Assembly: GCF_030247195.1 (NCBI RefSeq)
Contig: NC_080671.1
Coordinates: 410,341,335 to 410,405,334, forward strand
Source: Topomyia yanbarensis
Taxonomy: Eukaryota > Arthropoda > Insecta > Diptera > Culicidae
Direction of reading: 5' to 3'
Length of the DNA: 64,000 bases
A model generated the notes under the pieces. It had not been told where the DNA came from, did no database searches, and saw only the letters and a program-made list of their open reading frames with translations. The position numbers and the translations under genes are program-made. Shown here piece after piece: positions 48,688-59,099 of this stretch (positions within the stretch are counted from its first letter, which is position 1; every line of letters starts with the position of its first letter).

Positions 48688-51544
48688 CTATTTTGGTGGT
48701 AAGAAAACTTGCTTACTTTTATTCCTGCGCACCCTGGTGGTGCAAAGGGCCGTTATGAAAGATCGCCATCCTGGGCGATTGCCCGCCATCGCCTTGATCT
48801 GCTGCCAGGTCAAACTTTCGTCGACTTCTTTTATTTCCTTGTTGAGGCTGCGCCGCCATGAGCCTCTGGGTCTGCCTCTACTGCGATGTTCTGCTGGGTT
48901 CCAGTCTAACGCTTGCTTGCAGATTTCGTTTCCGCCCCTGCGCAGAGTATGGCCGACCCACCTCCACTTTCGTTCCCGAATTTCTGTCGCTATCGGCTTC
49001 TGATGACATCGACGATGGAGCTCAGCATTAGAGATCCAGTTGTGAGGCCACCATGCACGAATTTTGTGTATCGCAGGCATCTATTGATGAAAACCTGCAG
49101 CCGTTGCGTGTTCTCCACTGGAACGCACCAGGTTTCACTGGCAAATAGTAGTACAGATTTCACGTTCGAGTTGAATATTCGGGTTTCGGTGCGTCGACTA
49201 ATCTGATTGTTTTTCCAGATACTTCTTCAACTTGCAAAAGCAGCCCTCGCCTTCTATATCCGTGCTCCTATGACGATCTTGGTGCCTCCATCAGACGCTA
49301 TTTGGCTACCAACATATTGAAAGCTTTCGACATTCTCCACTGCTTGCCCAGCTACCGTAAAGCTGGACGGGTTGACCGTGTTTATATCCAACGATTTGGC
49401 CTTGTTGACTTTGATTGTGAGACTTACCGCTGAGGAGCGATCGGCAAGATCATCAAGCTTACTCTGCATGTCAGAGCGCCGTTGTGCTAGGAGAGCAACG
49501 TCATCAGTCAATTCGAAGTCATTCAGATGCTCCATAGTAATAAATTGCCACAGCAACCCACGATTTGGTTCACGGTCAATCGCTCCTATCAGGATCTCGT
49601 CGATTACGATGAGGAACATTGGCGGTGATAGAATACATCCTTATCTAACTCCAGCCACGACCCGGATGGGGTCAGACAAGACACCGTCGTGCAATATTCT
49701 GCACGAAAATGGCTCGTACTGCGCTTCAATTCGACCGATCATTTTCTCAGGGACTCCCTTGCATCTCAGAGCTCCCCACATATTGTCGTGATTGAGACGG
49801 TCGAAAGCTTTTTCGAAGTCGATGAACACTAAGTAGAGAGACTCTTGGAATTCATTGACTTGCTCCAGGATGATGCGAAGCGCGAAAATATGGTCCGCAC
49901 AGGATCGTCCGGCACGGAATCCTGCCTGCTGCCGTCGGAGAGTTGCGTCAATCTTCTCCTGTATCCGGTTCAGGATCACTTTGCAGAGAACTTTGAGAAC
50001 TATACACAGTACCATGATGCCCCGCCAATTATCGCATACAGTCAGGTCACCCTTTTTGGGTACCTTCACTAAGACGCCTTGCATCCAGTCGGCCGGAAAA
50101 GTCGCGGTGTCCCAGATATTGTAGAATAATTGATGCAACAGTTGTGCAGATACTACGGGTTTAGCTTTGAGCATCTCTGCTGATATGCGATCAACCCCTG
50201 GGGCTCTGTTCGATTTCATGCTCCGGATGGCTGCTTCTATCTCTTGCAATGATGAAGCTTCGGTGTTGACAGGGGTAATACGTCGAACCCTTGGCGGATC
50301 ATGCCGAGTTGTTGGTAGCGTGGCCGACACTTGAAAAAGGTTTTCAAAGTGTTCGAACCAGCGTTTCAGCTAGTCTGCCCGGTCGGTTAACAACTGTCCA
50401 GACGTGTCTTTCACGGGCATCGTAGCATTAATCTTTGTCCCACTAAGGCGGCGCGAGATATCGTAGAGGAGACGGATGTCACCAGTGTTTGCGGCTTTCT
50501 CACCTTCGTCGGAGTCTGCCCACGCTCTTTTGTCCCGTCTACATGAGCGTTTCACTTCCTTCTCTAGAGCCGAATAGCGCTGACGAACTGCGGCTTTGGC
50601 TCCTCGTGTTTTAGCTCGCTCAATCGCGGTTTTGGCGTCCCTTCGTTCCTCTATCTTCTTCCAGGTGTCATCTGAGATCCACTGTTTTCTCTGGGTACGT
50701 AGCTCACCCAAATTATTCTCGCCGGTGGCGATGAAGGCGTTCGTGATGGCGGTGCATTGATCTTCTACGCTTCCACCTTCCGGAATATCTGCAACATGGT
50801 TCTCCAGCTTCTCGACGAAGACCCTTCTTACCGCAGCATCTTCCAGACGACGTGTGTTAAACCGACGCCCGATCTTCTCCTCCTGTCGCTGAATCCTTGC
50901 AATACGCAGCCGGATCTCGCCGATTAGGAGATGGTGGTCGGACGCTATATCGGCGCTACGCTTGTCACGCACATCAAGGAAGCTCCTTCTCCATTTTCGG
51001 CTGACGCAGATGTGGTCGATTTGATTCTCCGTGAAGCCATCACGGGAAACCCATGTCACTTTGTGTACTGGCCGATGGGGGAAGAGCGATCCCCCGATCA
51101 CCATGTTTTTGTTGCCACAAAACTCTGCTAGCAGCTCTCCGTTTTTGCTCATTTCTCCGAGGCCACGACGTCCCATGTCTCCTTTTCATGCATTTCGGCC
51201 GCATCAGCTGGCGCGTAACATGGTAAGATTTCGAACCCGTGTTCTGAATCTGGCAACGATTATTCTCTCATTGATAGGCTCCCACTTCATTAGCGCAGTG
51301 TAGGCGTGCGCGCTGAGCAGGAAGCCAACTCCACGGTGACGAGGAGCGCGTTCACCTCGTAGACCAGAGTATAGCAGAATGTGACCCGACGGCAATCTGT
51401 GTTCTCGAAATTCGGCCAACGGACTTCGCTCAGTCCTAGGATCTCAAGCTTCATGCGGCATGCCTAATTGGCAAGTTGTGCCAATTTACCCTGCTGGACT
51501 AGGGTTAATACAGTCCAAGTTCCAATTCGTGTCCGTTGTTTCAT
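48688..51544 (-). pseudogene. RTE-like retrotransposon ORF2, nearly full length but broken
   Basis: Five minus-strand frames in the right order rebuild one endonuclease-RT protein of about 950 codons. The start is at 51544 (MKQRTRIGTWTVLTLVQQGK, then LEILGLSEVRWPNF, interrupted by one TAG). The endonuclease C-half is at 50370-51176, with ENQIDHICVSRKWRRSFLDV and ADIASDHHLLIGE (catalytic SDH). The RT fingers and palm are at 49641-50330, with YLVFIDFEKAFDRLNHDNMW and RRQQAGFRAGRSCADHI. The LTDDVALLAQ block (catalytic Asp pair) is at 49254-49619. The C-terminal domain is at 48688-49080, with RERKWRWVGHTLRRGGNEIC and NPAEHRSRGRPRGSWRRSLN. The segment between 49080 and 49254 also reads through in another frame (IFNSNVKSVLLF). 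The order and tail fit RTE-type elements with a C-terminal extension. It nicks DNA and copies its own RNA at the nick. At least one stop and about four frameshifts inactivate it. An alternative clade label cannot be excluded. Confidence 0.85.
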
Positions 51545-51604
51545 GCTAAAAGTTATGTTAAGTCGTAAAAAGGCATATGACGAATTTCGCGCCAACTCGA
51601 AAAA

Positions 51605-51721
51605 AGGTTGGCAGCACCCTCTCAAATTTAATGAAACCTTCTGTACATGAAGATTTTGTCAAAAAAGCCACTTTGCATATTTTGTTTTTCCAAAAATGAT
51701 CAAACTTTTTTACCAATTTTT
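51605..51721 (+). repeat. Partial arm copy of the 38.8/42.0-kb inverted repeat
   Basis: GGTTGGCAGCACCCTCTCAA, then TTAATGAAACCTTCTGTA and CCACTTTGCATATTTTG match the left arm at 38800-38950 in the same orientation, with a small internal deletion. It ends exactly where the next repeat (GCCTTTCTCATC) begins. Confidence 0.65.
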
Positions 51722-52610
51722 GCCTTTCTCATCTAGAAAGGTTATGCAATCAGTAGGAACTTCGACTTTCGAACCGAGGCTCGCAGGGCCAAATCTCTTA
51801 TACCATTCGACTCAGTTCGTCGAGATCGGAAAAGTCTGTATGTGTGTGTATATGTATGTGTCAAATAATCTCACCTATTTTTCTCAGAAATGGCTGGACC
51901 GATTCGCACAAACTTAGTTTCAAATGAATGGTACAACCTTCCCATCGGTCGCTATTGATTTATATTTATCGAGCCGACTTCCGGTTCCGAAGATACGGGT
52001 TAAAAAGTACGATCACACAGCAAATTCTCATATAACCTGGTGCCACCATGATGTCCAAATGATGCAATACATATTGAAATGTGTGCAACATTACTTGGAT
52101 TTACGTTTTTTGATAATTAATGACCCATTGAAGTCGCTTTGACCACATTGGCCACCTACGACGGTTTTTGATGCCCCCAGGGAACTTGCCAAGTCCCTAA
52201 GTTAATGTCATACCTATTTCTCAGCGAATAATTTACCGATTTTTACAAACGTGGTCTCAAATGAAAGGTTCACAAGGTTACCACTCGCTGCTATTGTCTT
52301 TCTTTCTGATCCGACTTCCGGTTTTCCAAAATGTGTCCGCAACTGCTTGGATTTGAATTTATAGGTCATTACCAGTCATTCAAAGTCTCATTGGTCACAT
52401 TGGCCACCATCGACGGTTCCGGAAGCTCCGGCGGGAGTACCCAAATTCAAAATAACAGTTGCATCGATTTCTCAGTGATAACTTGATCGATTGGATCAAA
52501 TTTAGCCTCAAATGAACGGTGTTGCGTCCCCAAAACCAGTTATTAAATTTTATTCCGGTACGGCCTACTGTTGCGGAGTTACGGGTTGTGAAGTGTGGTC
52601 ATAGAGAAAA
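51722..52610 (+). repeat. Mosquito-type tandem repeat block (2.7 units of ~250-335 bp)
   Basis: The block opens with CCTTTCTCATCTAGAAAGG, then a TCGGAAAAGTCTGTATGTGTG motif. Within it the phrase TTTCTCAGnnAT, then CCGATT, then TCAAATGAAnGG recurs near 51880, 52215 and 52470, each time followed by CCGACTTCCGGTT or similar. I recognise this as a very common repeat type in culicine mosquitoes, which supports the host inference. Its frames have no protein sense. Confidence 0.7.
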
Positions 52611-53052
52611 CTCCTAGTCAAACCGATACCGCGATGAATGCAAAAAGGATTCCGCCGTTGGTTTCAAGCGATGTTTCAGTGTCGACACATAGTATCTCAA
52701 AATCGTGGCAGTCGATCCATTGTACACTGATAGAATATATTCGTAAATCGCCAGGAATTTGCTTCGTACAGACAATTTTCATAAAATATACGAGTTTTTT
52801 TCGCACATATGATGAATCATTCGTAGTTCTATTGAAACATTTTTATTTTTTATTACGAATTTTTCGTGAATACCACGAAACGACTTCTGTTGGCTTGTTA
52901 CGAAACAGCTTCATTCGGCAAACGAATTGTTCGCTGCTATATACGAATATCTTTGTAATATTTACGAGTACTATTCGTCAAACCGTCAACGTCAAAAAAG
53001 CTTCAATAGGGGTAGAATACGTCAACAATTCATCATGACGGTCTCAGTCTGA

Positions 53053-53235
53053 CTATTTAGTAGCCGTATCCGTGCCCGCCGGTTTCAGGAAGATTTCCTG
53101 AACCTCTTTTGTTTCCAGTTGATCCAGAATCGGGAGCTGTACGGATTCAGCTGAGCCATCGCGAACTGCTCGTTGGTTTTGTATGAATAAGATTGAGTTT
53201 TTTTCTACCGGAGCAATATCAAAATAATATGCCAT
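53053..53235 (-). other. Unrecognised 60-codon frame downstream of the TXNL1 copy
   Basis: The frame has non-biased composition (FIQNQRAVRDGSAESVQLPI, then DQLETKEVQEIFLKPAG) and looks like real protein, yet I know no match. It lies on the same strand just 3' of the TXNL1 stop. It might be an exon fragment captured along with the TXNL1 copy. Confidence 0.25.
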
Positions 53236-53390
53236 TTTTTCCTGCTCATTATTTTATTGAACAATTTATAAAAAAGAACAAGTTAACGCGCATCACTATC
53301 TTTAACGTTTTAAATAACATATTCAAACATATTCGTCACCGCACCTATCCACCGCCTTCTAACCATCCTTCTCCTGGCGGCTCAAACAAT

Positions 53391-54259
53391 CTAGTGGCTT
53401 TCACCCTTCTTCCCAGCCACCCGCTGGAAGTCATCCATCTTAGTCGTTGCAATCGGTGACCCGATGAGGGCCAAATGATCGATAATGGTCGTCTCGTCAC
53501 CAGAATGGTTATCCTTCACGAACAGCTGCATATTCTGCACGTTCTGAAATTTAACAAAATGCAACGGAATCGGCGATCCCGACACAAGATCCTTCTGCCA
53601 CAGCACTAGATCCTGCACCGAAACTTGCGATTCGGCCATATCGAAATCAATGGTGCTTGGTTGATTGATAAAGATTCTCACCTTTTTTCGGTCCGTGAGA
53701 GGGCGGTGCTTTGAACTTGATGGCACTGATTTTGACCAGGTATTGAAGGATTGAAGGTAATCGAAATGATCAACTGTTCGTCACAATCGGACACCAGATA
53801 ACCACCGCTGGAACTGAGCGCATTCACCATCGGGTGGTCGTTCGATTCGTTCATGCATTCGCACTGGTTCTTCTGGATGAAGGTGTTCAAGTCCAACATT
53901 GCATGACCGTAATCTTCTCCAGATTCATACAAGCTGGCGACGTAATGTTTCTGTATTTTGGCTTCAAGTCCATTAATGTCTGCACCATGCATCCTGTCAA
54001 TCTTTATTCTGGCTAGGTAGAAAATAAACATTGGCATGGTCGACATGCCCTGGGACGGCGCCGTTTCGGTACATCTGTCGACGTCCACCTTGAGAAACAC
54101 AGCCTTTGGATATTTCGCCGGAAGCTGATCGAACAAATGCGATATGTTTTGGCACGGTCCACACCAAGCTGCGGTTAAATCCACAACAACCAATTTTCCT
54201 CCTGCTGCGGCTAGTTCGGTTTGGAAGTGAGCTTCATCGGTGATTGCTTTAACAGCCAT
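53391..54259 (-). pseudogene. TXNL1: Thioredoxin-like protein 1 retrocopy (frameshifted)
   Basis: The encoded protein has the two-domain layout of TXNL1: an N-terminal thioredoxin domain with the active site WCGPC at residues 32-36 and the cis-Pro segment MSTMPMFIFY, then a PITH domain (DCDEQLIISITFN, VRIFINQPSTIDFDMAES, LHFVKFQNVQNMQLFVKDN) ending with the conserved tail GKKGESH. TXNL1 is a cytosolic, proteasome-associated redox protein. The coding region is one exon of about 290 codons, as expected for a copy made from processed mRNA. Near 53735 an 8-bp tandem duplication (CTTCAATC/CTTCAATA) plus one lost base shifts the frame. A second single-base gain follows at the AAAAAAG tract near 53690. 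No clear A-tail remains. The two changes make it a pseudogene; a sequencing error could explain the second but hardly the first. It lies inside the TA-flanked repeat element. Confidence 0.85.
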
Positions 54260-54389
54260 GCTGTATGGTTTTTTGCGCTGCTATCGGTTAGATGAAGATT
54301 ATAGTTACAGGGCCACTATTTTACCCGGAGAAATTAACTACTTAATTAACTTTTAGCGTTATTAACTTTACTCCTCAAAAAATTTAACT

Positions 54390-55260
54390 AATCGAGAAAG
54401 ATGAGAGATGAACGATGAAAGATGATTACGAAACCTTCCCTTAGATGAACGAAATGAATTTGTGCAACCAACGAGATTGTTCGTAATATACACAAATGTT
54501 TATTAAAATAAGCAAAACATTTCGTTTCATTCACGAAAAATAATGTCGCTTTCAACGACAACATTCGTGAAATGTACACTAAATAAGTAAAATTTATGAA
54601 AATTTTCGTTCATCAAGCGGCCATTTCTTCACACCACAGTAAAATCGATTTGGCCACATCGATCTTTTTAAATTAAAAAAAATCGAAGTTGTCAAACATC
54701 GATCCCAAAAGATCGACTGAAAACAATAAGAGGCTAACAAATACGAAAACTTTTCTAAAATAAACGAAATGAAATCGTGCGACGAACGAAGTCGTTCGTA
54801 ATATACGCAAACATTTATTGAAACAAACGAATCATTTCGTTTCATTCGTGCCATGTACACTAGATAAGTAAAATTTACTAAAACTTGTGTTCATCAAGCG
54901 TCCATTTCATCACACCACAATATTTCTAGTCCTCAATACAGGTGAGCAGGTTGAAATAAAATCGATTTTGTTGGATCAATTCTTTTAGTTAGTTAAAAAA
55001 ATCGTTACCGTCAAACATCGATCCTAAAATATCGATTGCAAAAATAATGAATACGAAAACTTTTCTAAGATGAACGAAATAAATTCGTGTGAGTAATGAA
55101 ATCGTTCGTATTATACACAAACGTTTATTAAAATAAACGAAACATTTCGTTTCATTTACGAAAATTAGTGTCGTTATCAACGATTACATTCGTGCAGTGT
55201 ACATTAAACGTATAAAATTTACGAAAGCCTTCGTTCACCAAGCGGCCATTCTTTTTCATG
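54390..55260 (+). repeat. Tandem repeat, unit ~314 bp, about 2.7 units
   Basis: The phrase GAAACCTTCCCTTAGATGAACG near 54430 recurs as GAAAACTTTTCTAAAATAAACG near 54744 and GAAAACTTTTCTAAGATGAACG near 55057. Each is followed by a TCGTTCGTAATATAC-type and an ATTTCGTTTCATTCACG-type stretch. The unit ends with a TGTACACTAAATAAG phrase reminiscent of the element terminus. The short minus-strand frames here repeat with the same period and are not genes. Confidence 0.85.
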
Positions 55261-55428
55261 AAATGAACGAAACCTACTAGTTACAATGCATGAAAGTACT
55301 TCGTTGCAGAAAACAACGAATGAATTCGTGCATTGCATGATCGATTTCATTATATTTACGAAGTTATATTATCAGTGTATGTACTATGTGCAAATCGTAC
55401 TGAATATGTAATATACATTTCTACCATT

Positions 55429-55437
55429 GTACTGAAC
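55429..55437. repeat. 9-bp target-site duplication, left copy
   Basis: GTACTGAAC directly before the left end of the MULE; its partner GTACTTAAC lies at 58471-58479 (eight of nine bases identical). Nine-base duplications are the hallmark of Mutator-type insertion. Confidence 0.8.
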
Positions 55438-55444
55438 GGTGTCC

Positions 55445-55778
55445 GGTCATTTGGCCGAATGCCATTTGGCCGAATGCTGGTTGGCCGAATGTCATTTGGC
55501 CGAAGGCCACTTGGCCGAAGAGGTTAATTGGCCGAAGAGGTCATTTGGTCGAATGTCAAATGGCCGAACGGGTCAATTGGCCGAATGTCAAATGGCCGAA
55601 CGGGTCAATTGGCCGAATGCCATTTGGCCGAATGCCGATTGGCCGAATGCCGATTGGCCGAATGACTAAATAACGATTGGCCTAATGCCAATTGGGCGAA
55701 TGCCAATTGGCCGAATGTCGATTGGCCGAATATCTTTTGTCCGAATACAATTCGGCTGAACGCCATTTAGCCCATACG
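55445..55778 (+). repeat. Left minisatellite array of the MULE
   Basis: About 20 tandem units of 14-18 bp around a TTTGGCCGAATG core. Spacers are mostly CCA, TCA or CCGA; a few longer units carry AACGGGTCAA. The last units are diverged (TTTGTCCGAATAC, ATTCGGCTGAACG). The core centres on the palindrome GGCC. Confidence 0.95.
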
Positions 55779-56702
55779 AGTGTTTAGTTGAATAAAACAT
55801 GATCGAATGACAACGAGATTGTTTGACCTCATAATTCTAGTGGGAAAAATCACACTAATTGACATCGTACTTGATTTATTTGTCTTGTATTATTTGTGAA
55901 GTTCATCTAAAAAATCGTGTTATCTTCCTTCTTTTTAACATGAGCTGTTCTTGCTACATGAACTTACTACAATGTTTTCCTTTTCTAGTCGATAATAAAC
56001 ACACCAGATAGATGCAAACCTATATTTTATTGTCTTACACAGCGTAACTCACCGGTTAAATATACATATTTTTTCAGCAGCACGCAGTACGAGAAATATT
56101 TTTTCTGGACATCGTCATTTGTATAGTACATTGCCAATTCATGTATCTCCCGTGATTTTTTTGTATAAAATGTACCCTTAGTTCTTACAAAGAAGGCAAT
56201 CCAGCTTTCACTATTCCTGAATCCATTAACCCAAAAAAATGTCGTTATTTTAACCTTTCACTGTAGTTCAGCGATCGCGACATGATAATTTTCCGGTATA
56301 CCGGTCCAATCACATCATGAACTGTAAAAAGGATATCGTTTGAGTTTTCAGCGTTTCAGTAAATACGTGACATTTTTTCTAATTGGTTTTTCATGATTTT
56401 TTAATGAATGTTAACACAGGTTTTCGTAGAACAACAGTAGACAATTTCATTACTGTGCTAATAATAAACAAACGTGTTGTAAGTGCTTGAAATATATTGT
56501 CAAAGATTGCTATGATTAAATCTTCAAATATTGTTTGTTTTGTGAAAAAATACCACGTTACCTAACGTCACTACGCAATCATCAACGCAACCGTTTTCAT
56601 TAGCAACCATTTAAGGTTGCCATGGAATAACGAAACATTGTTTGCAAAGTGGTAAAAATTATTTGTTCGGTCTGAATAGCGAACGGAAGATTTCGCTAGA
56701 CG

Positions 56703-58200
56703 ATGGAGGACGAAAATCGTGCTTGTGAACTATTAAAGAGCTCCCGGGGTGGAGACGTTCTGTTGGTTAATAGATACTTGTATGTTAGGAACAAACGTGT
56801 AAATTTGAATTGTTTAATTTCTCATGCAATTCCGAATACTAAAAAAATTACAACTCTAGGTTGAAGAGCTGCACTATTGGGAATGTAAGCGAAGAAATCA
56901 CACTTCCAATCCCACCAAGAACTGCTCAGCAAGAATAATAACCAAGCACACCGGTGAAGGTCACATTGTTGTAACTCAAGGCCAAATTAGTCATCCCCAT
57001 GAGCCTGACCCAACTTTAATCGAAGAGCTGAGGTTGCGAATCACGATGAAACGAGTAGCAGCGGAAGATAGTGGGCCTCCTGCCAGGATTGCAAGGAAAA
57101 TTGGAGCCAATTTTACGCCGGAGGTGCAGCACCGACTCTCGCAAAATGCGCAAATGAAAATTATAAAGCGATCTCGGCCGGTAGCTAGCGAGCTTGCACC
57201 TGATACGTTGACCAATTTCACTGTTCCAGACAAATATAAGCTTACTCTAGTGGGTGCACAATTCTATAGAGGCAAAATTGAAAGTGAAGGTAATGTAGCT
57301 TTTCTTTTCGGGTCAGATGAAGATATCCAGAGATTAGGTCTTGCACGCTACTGGGTTGCAGATGGCACAATTGATACTGTGCCTGGATTGTTTCGGCAGC
57401 TGTTCACTGTTCACGTCAGTATTGGTCCGGATCATGTCAACACGGTTCCAATGTTTTACGCTTTAATGACCACAAAAACGGAAATTTTATATCGACGGGT
57501 GCTCGAAGAAATGTTAAGTACAGCGAACACTCTTGAAACGGATCTAGCTCCTGTACTCATTCTAACCGATTTCGAAAAAGCGATCATTAATGCGTTTCAC
57601 CATGTATTCCCAGATGCCAAACAAGCAGGATGCTTCTTTCACTTATCACAAAATTTATGGAAATGTGTACAAAAACAAAAATTGGTACCACTATTTGGGT
57701 CATCTAACAGTGAGTTCTATCTAGCATATAAATCCATTCAAGTCCTAGCTTTCCTTCCTGCTCGTGATACACCCCGAGGTTTGGAGATAGTATCTAGTCG
57801 CATTCCGGAGGCTATGCGTCCGGTGATGGATTATTTTTAAGAAGTTTACGTACTTGGCCGAGTAAAAGCGAGCAATAAATCCGAACGCTGCAAACCGCTG
57901 TATCCTCCATCTTTATGGTCGGTCTTCGAAAATGTAAAAATCGGGTTGCCCAGGACAACCAACCAAATCGAAGGTTGGCATAGCCGATGGTCAAAGATAG
58001 TAGGAGAAAAACATGTAAATCCCATCAGAATGATGGCAGAAATACAACTAGAGCAAATGCTATTCAGCAGCTCGAGTAGATGTATATTTGGCAGGAGGGG
58101 GAACTAGTAAAAAGAAGGAATATCAGCGCAGGGATGCCAGACTTCTAAAGGTAGTAAATAATTATGAAAAGTATGCCATCGAAGACTATATAAAAGCCAT
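56703..58200 (+). pseudogene. FLYWCH-MULE transposase, one intron, broken by a stop and a frameshift
   Basis: Exon 1 (56703-56798, 32 codons) starts MEDENRACELLKSSRGGDVL. An intron of 61 bp (56799-56859) with GTAAAT donor and CTCTAG acceptor is inferred because it joins the two halves of a FLYWCH zinc finger in phase 0: LLVNRYLYVRNKR, then VEELHYWECKRRNHT, with a later HIVVTQGQISHPHEPDP (the His pair). The MULE catalytic domain follows: YWVADGTIDTVP (first Asp), LILTDFEKAIINA (second Asp), then QAGCFFHLSQNLW. An in-frame TAA at 57838-57840 interrupts it. Past it the frame continues and supplies TTNQIEGWHSRW with the catalytic Glu at 57970-57972, so the present product lacks that residue. Frame changes near 58056-58090 precede a C-terminal tail (SKKKEYQRRDARLLKVVNNY) ending about 58200. 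The transposase would bind the element ends and cut them. The low number of lesions implies recent activity. Confidence 0.85.
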
Positions 58201-58221
58201 CGCCTCAGACTATATAAAAGC

Positions 58222-58458
58222 CATCGGCCAAATGGTATTCGGCCAAATGACCCATTCGGCCAGATGACCCATTCGGCCAGGTGACCCATTCGGCTAGATG
58301 ACCCATTCGGCCAGATGACCCATTCGGCCAAATGACCCTTTCGGCCAAGTGACCCTTTCGGCCAAATAGCATTCGGCCAAACAGCATTCGGCCGGATGGC
58401 CCTTTTGGCCAAATGTATTTCGGCCAAACGGCGTTCGGCCAAGCAGCTTTCGGCTAAA
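58222..58458 (-). repeat. Right minisatellite array of the MULE
   Basis: About 14 units of the same family in reverse orientation (CATTCGGCCAGATGACC type on the plus strand, 17-bp period in the central part, 14-17 elsewhere). Just inside it, at about 58180-58225, the phrase GACTATATAAAAGCCATCG occurs twice in tandem. Confidence 0.95.
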
Positions 58459-58470
58459 TGACCTAGAACC

Positions 58471-58479
58471 GTACTTAAC
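58471..58479. repeat. 9-bp target-site duplication, right copy
   Basis: GTACTTAAC directly after the right end of the MULE; pairs with 55429-55437 with one mismatch. Confidence 0.8.
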
Positions 58480-58960
58480 ATAACCAGTTATGGAATCGTA
58501 GTTTGGACAAATAAGAAATGCACAATTGCACCACTAGGTGGATTAAAACAGGTTCTTAGAATATGCCTTGTTGGTCGTGGGAGATCATCAGAAACAAAAT
58601 TGACGTCCGTTCTGGAGCAATATTTTGAACGCACAATTTATGCGAAATTTTACCGCAGAGATTGGTTTACAATTTTTATGATCTACGCCCAGTGCTTCAG
58701 AATGTATCGGATACACATTCATTTTTGGATTTCATATTGCAATGGAATTCTTGGATACTGAAGCGCTTAATTTTTTTCTCTATTCAAGGTGGGTGTGCTG
58801 AAGGAATTGGATTTCTTGTAAAGATGTGGGAGGAATGTTTGCAATTTTGGATAGCTCTGTTGTGTCCCAGCGATGTGCTGACAACGAAAAATTGGAATTG
58901 AATCGAGACATGGTCCCTGCACTTGAAGCTATATTTAATGAGAATCCGGACGCTACAAGT
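58480..58960 (+). pseudogene. Possible RT C-terminal debris flanking the MULE
   Basis: Starting right after the target duplication, one frame reads SYGIVVWTNKK, then GGLKQVLRICLVG, then KLTSVLEQYFERTIYAKFYR. The Y-G-I-V-V-W block, followed by a helix ending L-R-I, resembles the thumb region after the palm in many LINE reverse transcriptases. Stops break it soon after. If right, the MULE jumped into a dead retrotransposon; similarity on the left side was not found. Confidence 0.3.
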
Positions 58961-59099
58961 TTTGTTTTGTGAGTTAATTGTAGTAATATTGTTGGAATGT
59001 ATGAGAAATGATCCAACATTGTCATCGTGATCGTGTTAATAATTTGAATATAATCGTAAAGTCTCTTTAGAACAGAACCAATTGGAGAAATCAACTGTT

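Larger units (their letters stand above)
52725..55377. mobile_element. TA-flanked inverted-repeat element carrying a TXNL1 copy and 314-bp tandem repeats
   Basis: The left end is CACTGATAGAATATATTCGT. The right end, read on the minus strand, is CACTGATAATATAACTTCGT. Both are bordered by TA (52723-52724 and 55378-55379). TTCGT/ACGAA phrases are enriched inside both ends. The interior holds the TXNL1 pseudogene (53391-54259) and a tandem array (54390-55260). No transposase is present. TA borders and a CACTG end would suit a Tc1/mariner-like non-autonomous element, but the inverted ends match only over about 25 bases, so a chance pairing of two related repeat copies around the pseudogene is a real alternative. 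Confidence 0.5.
55438..58470 (+). mobile_element. MULE DNA transposon with minisatellite terminal inverted repeats
   Basis: The 3033-bp element starts GGTGTCCGGTCATTTGGCCG and, on the minus strand, ends GGTTCTAGGTCATTTAGCCG, so the two termini align base for base. Both then run into arrays of a ~15-bp unit (TTGGCCGAATGCCA type), about 20 units on the left (to about 55778) and about 14 on the right (from about 58222), pointing inward. It is flanked by a 9-bp duplication. Between the arrays lies a spliced FLYWCH/MULE transposase gene, now broken. The arrangement resembles foldback elements more than classical Mutator. The animal MULE group called Phantom is one candidate relative; I could not test this. 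Confidence 0.9.

Noticed and set aside
49372..49791. 139-codon plus-strand frame as a gene
   Set aside because: It is the antisense shadow of the RTE-like reverse transcriptase.
55445..55778. Regular short repeats with spacers resembling a CRISPR array
   Set aside because: The units are only ~15 bp with 3-5-base spacers, are mirrored at 58222-58458, and sit in a eukaryotic transposon. They are minisatellite termini.
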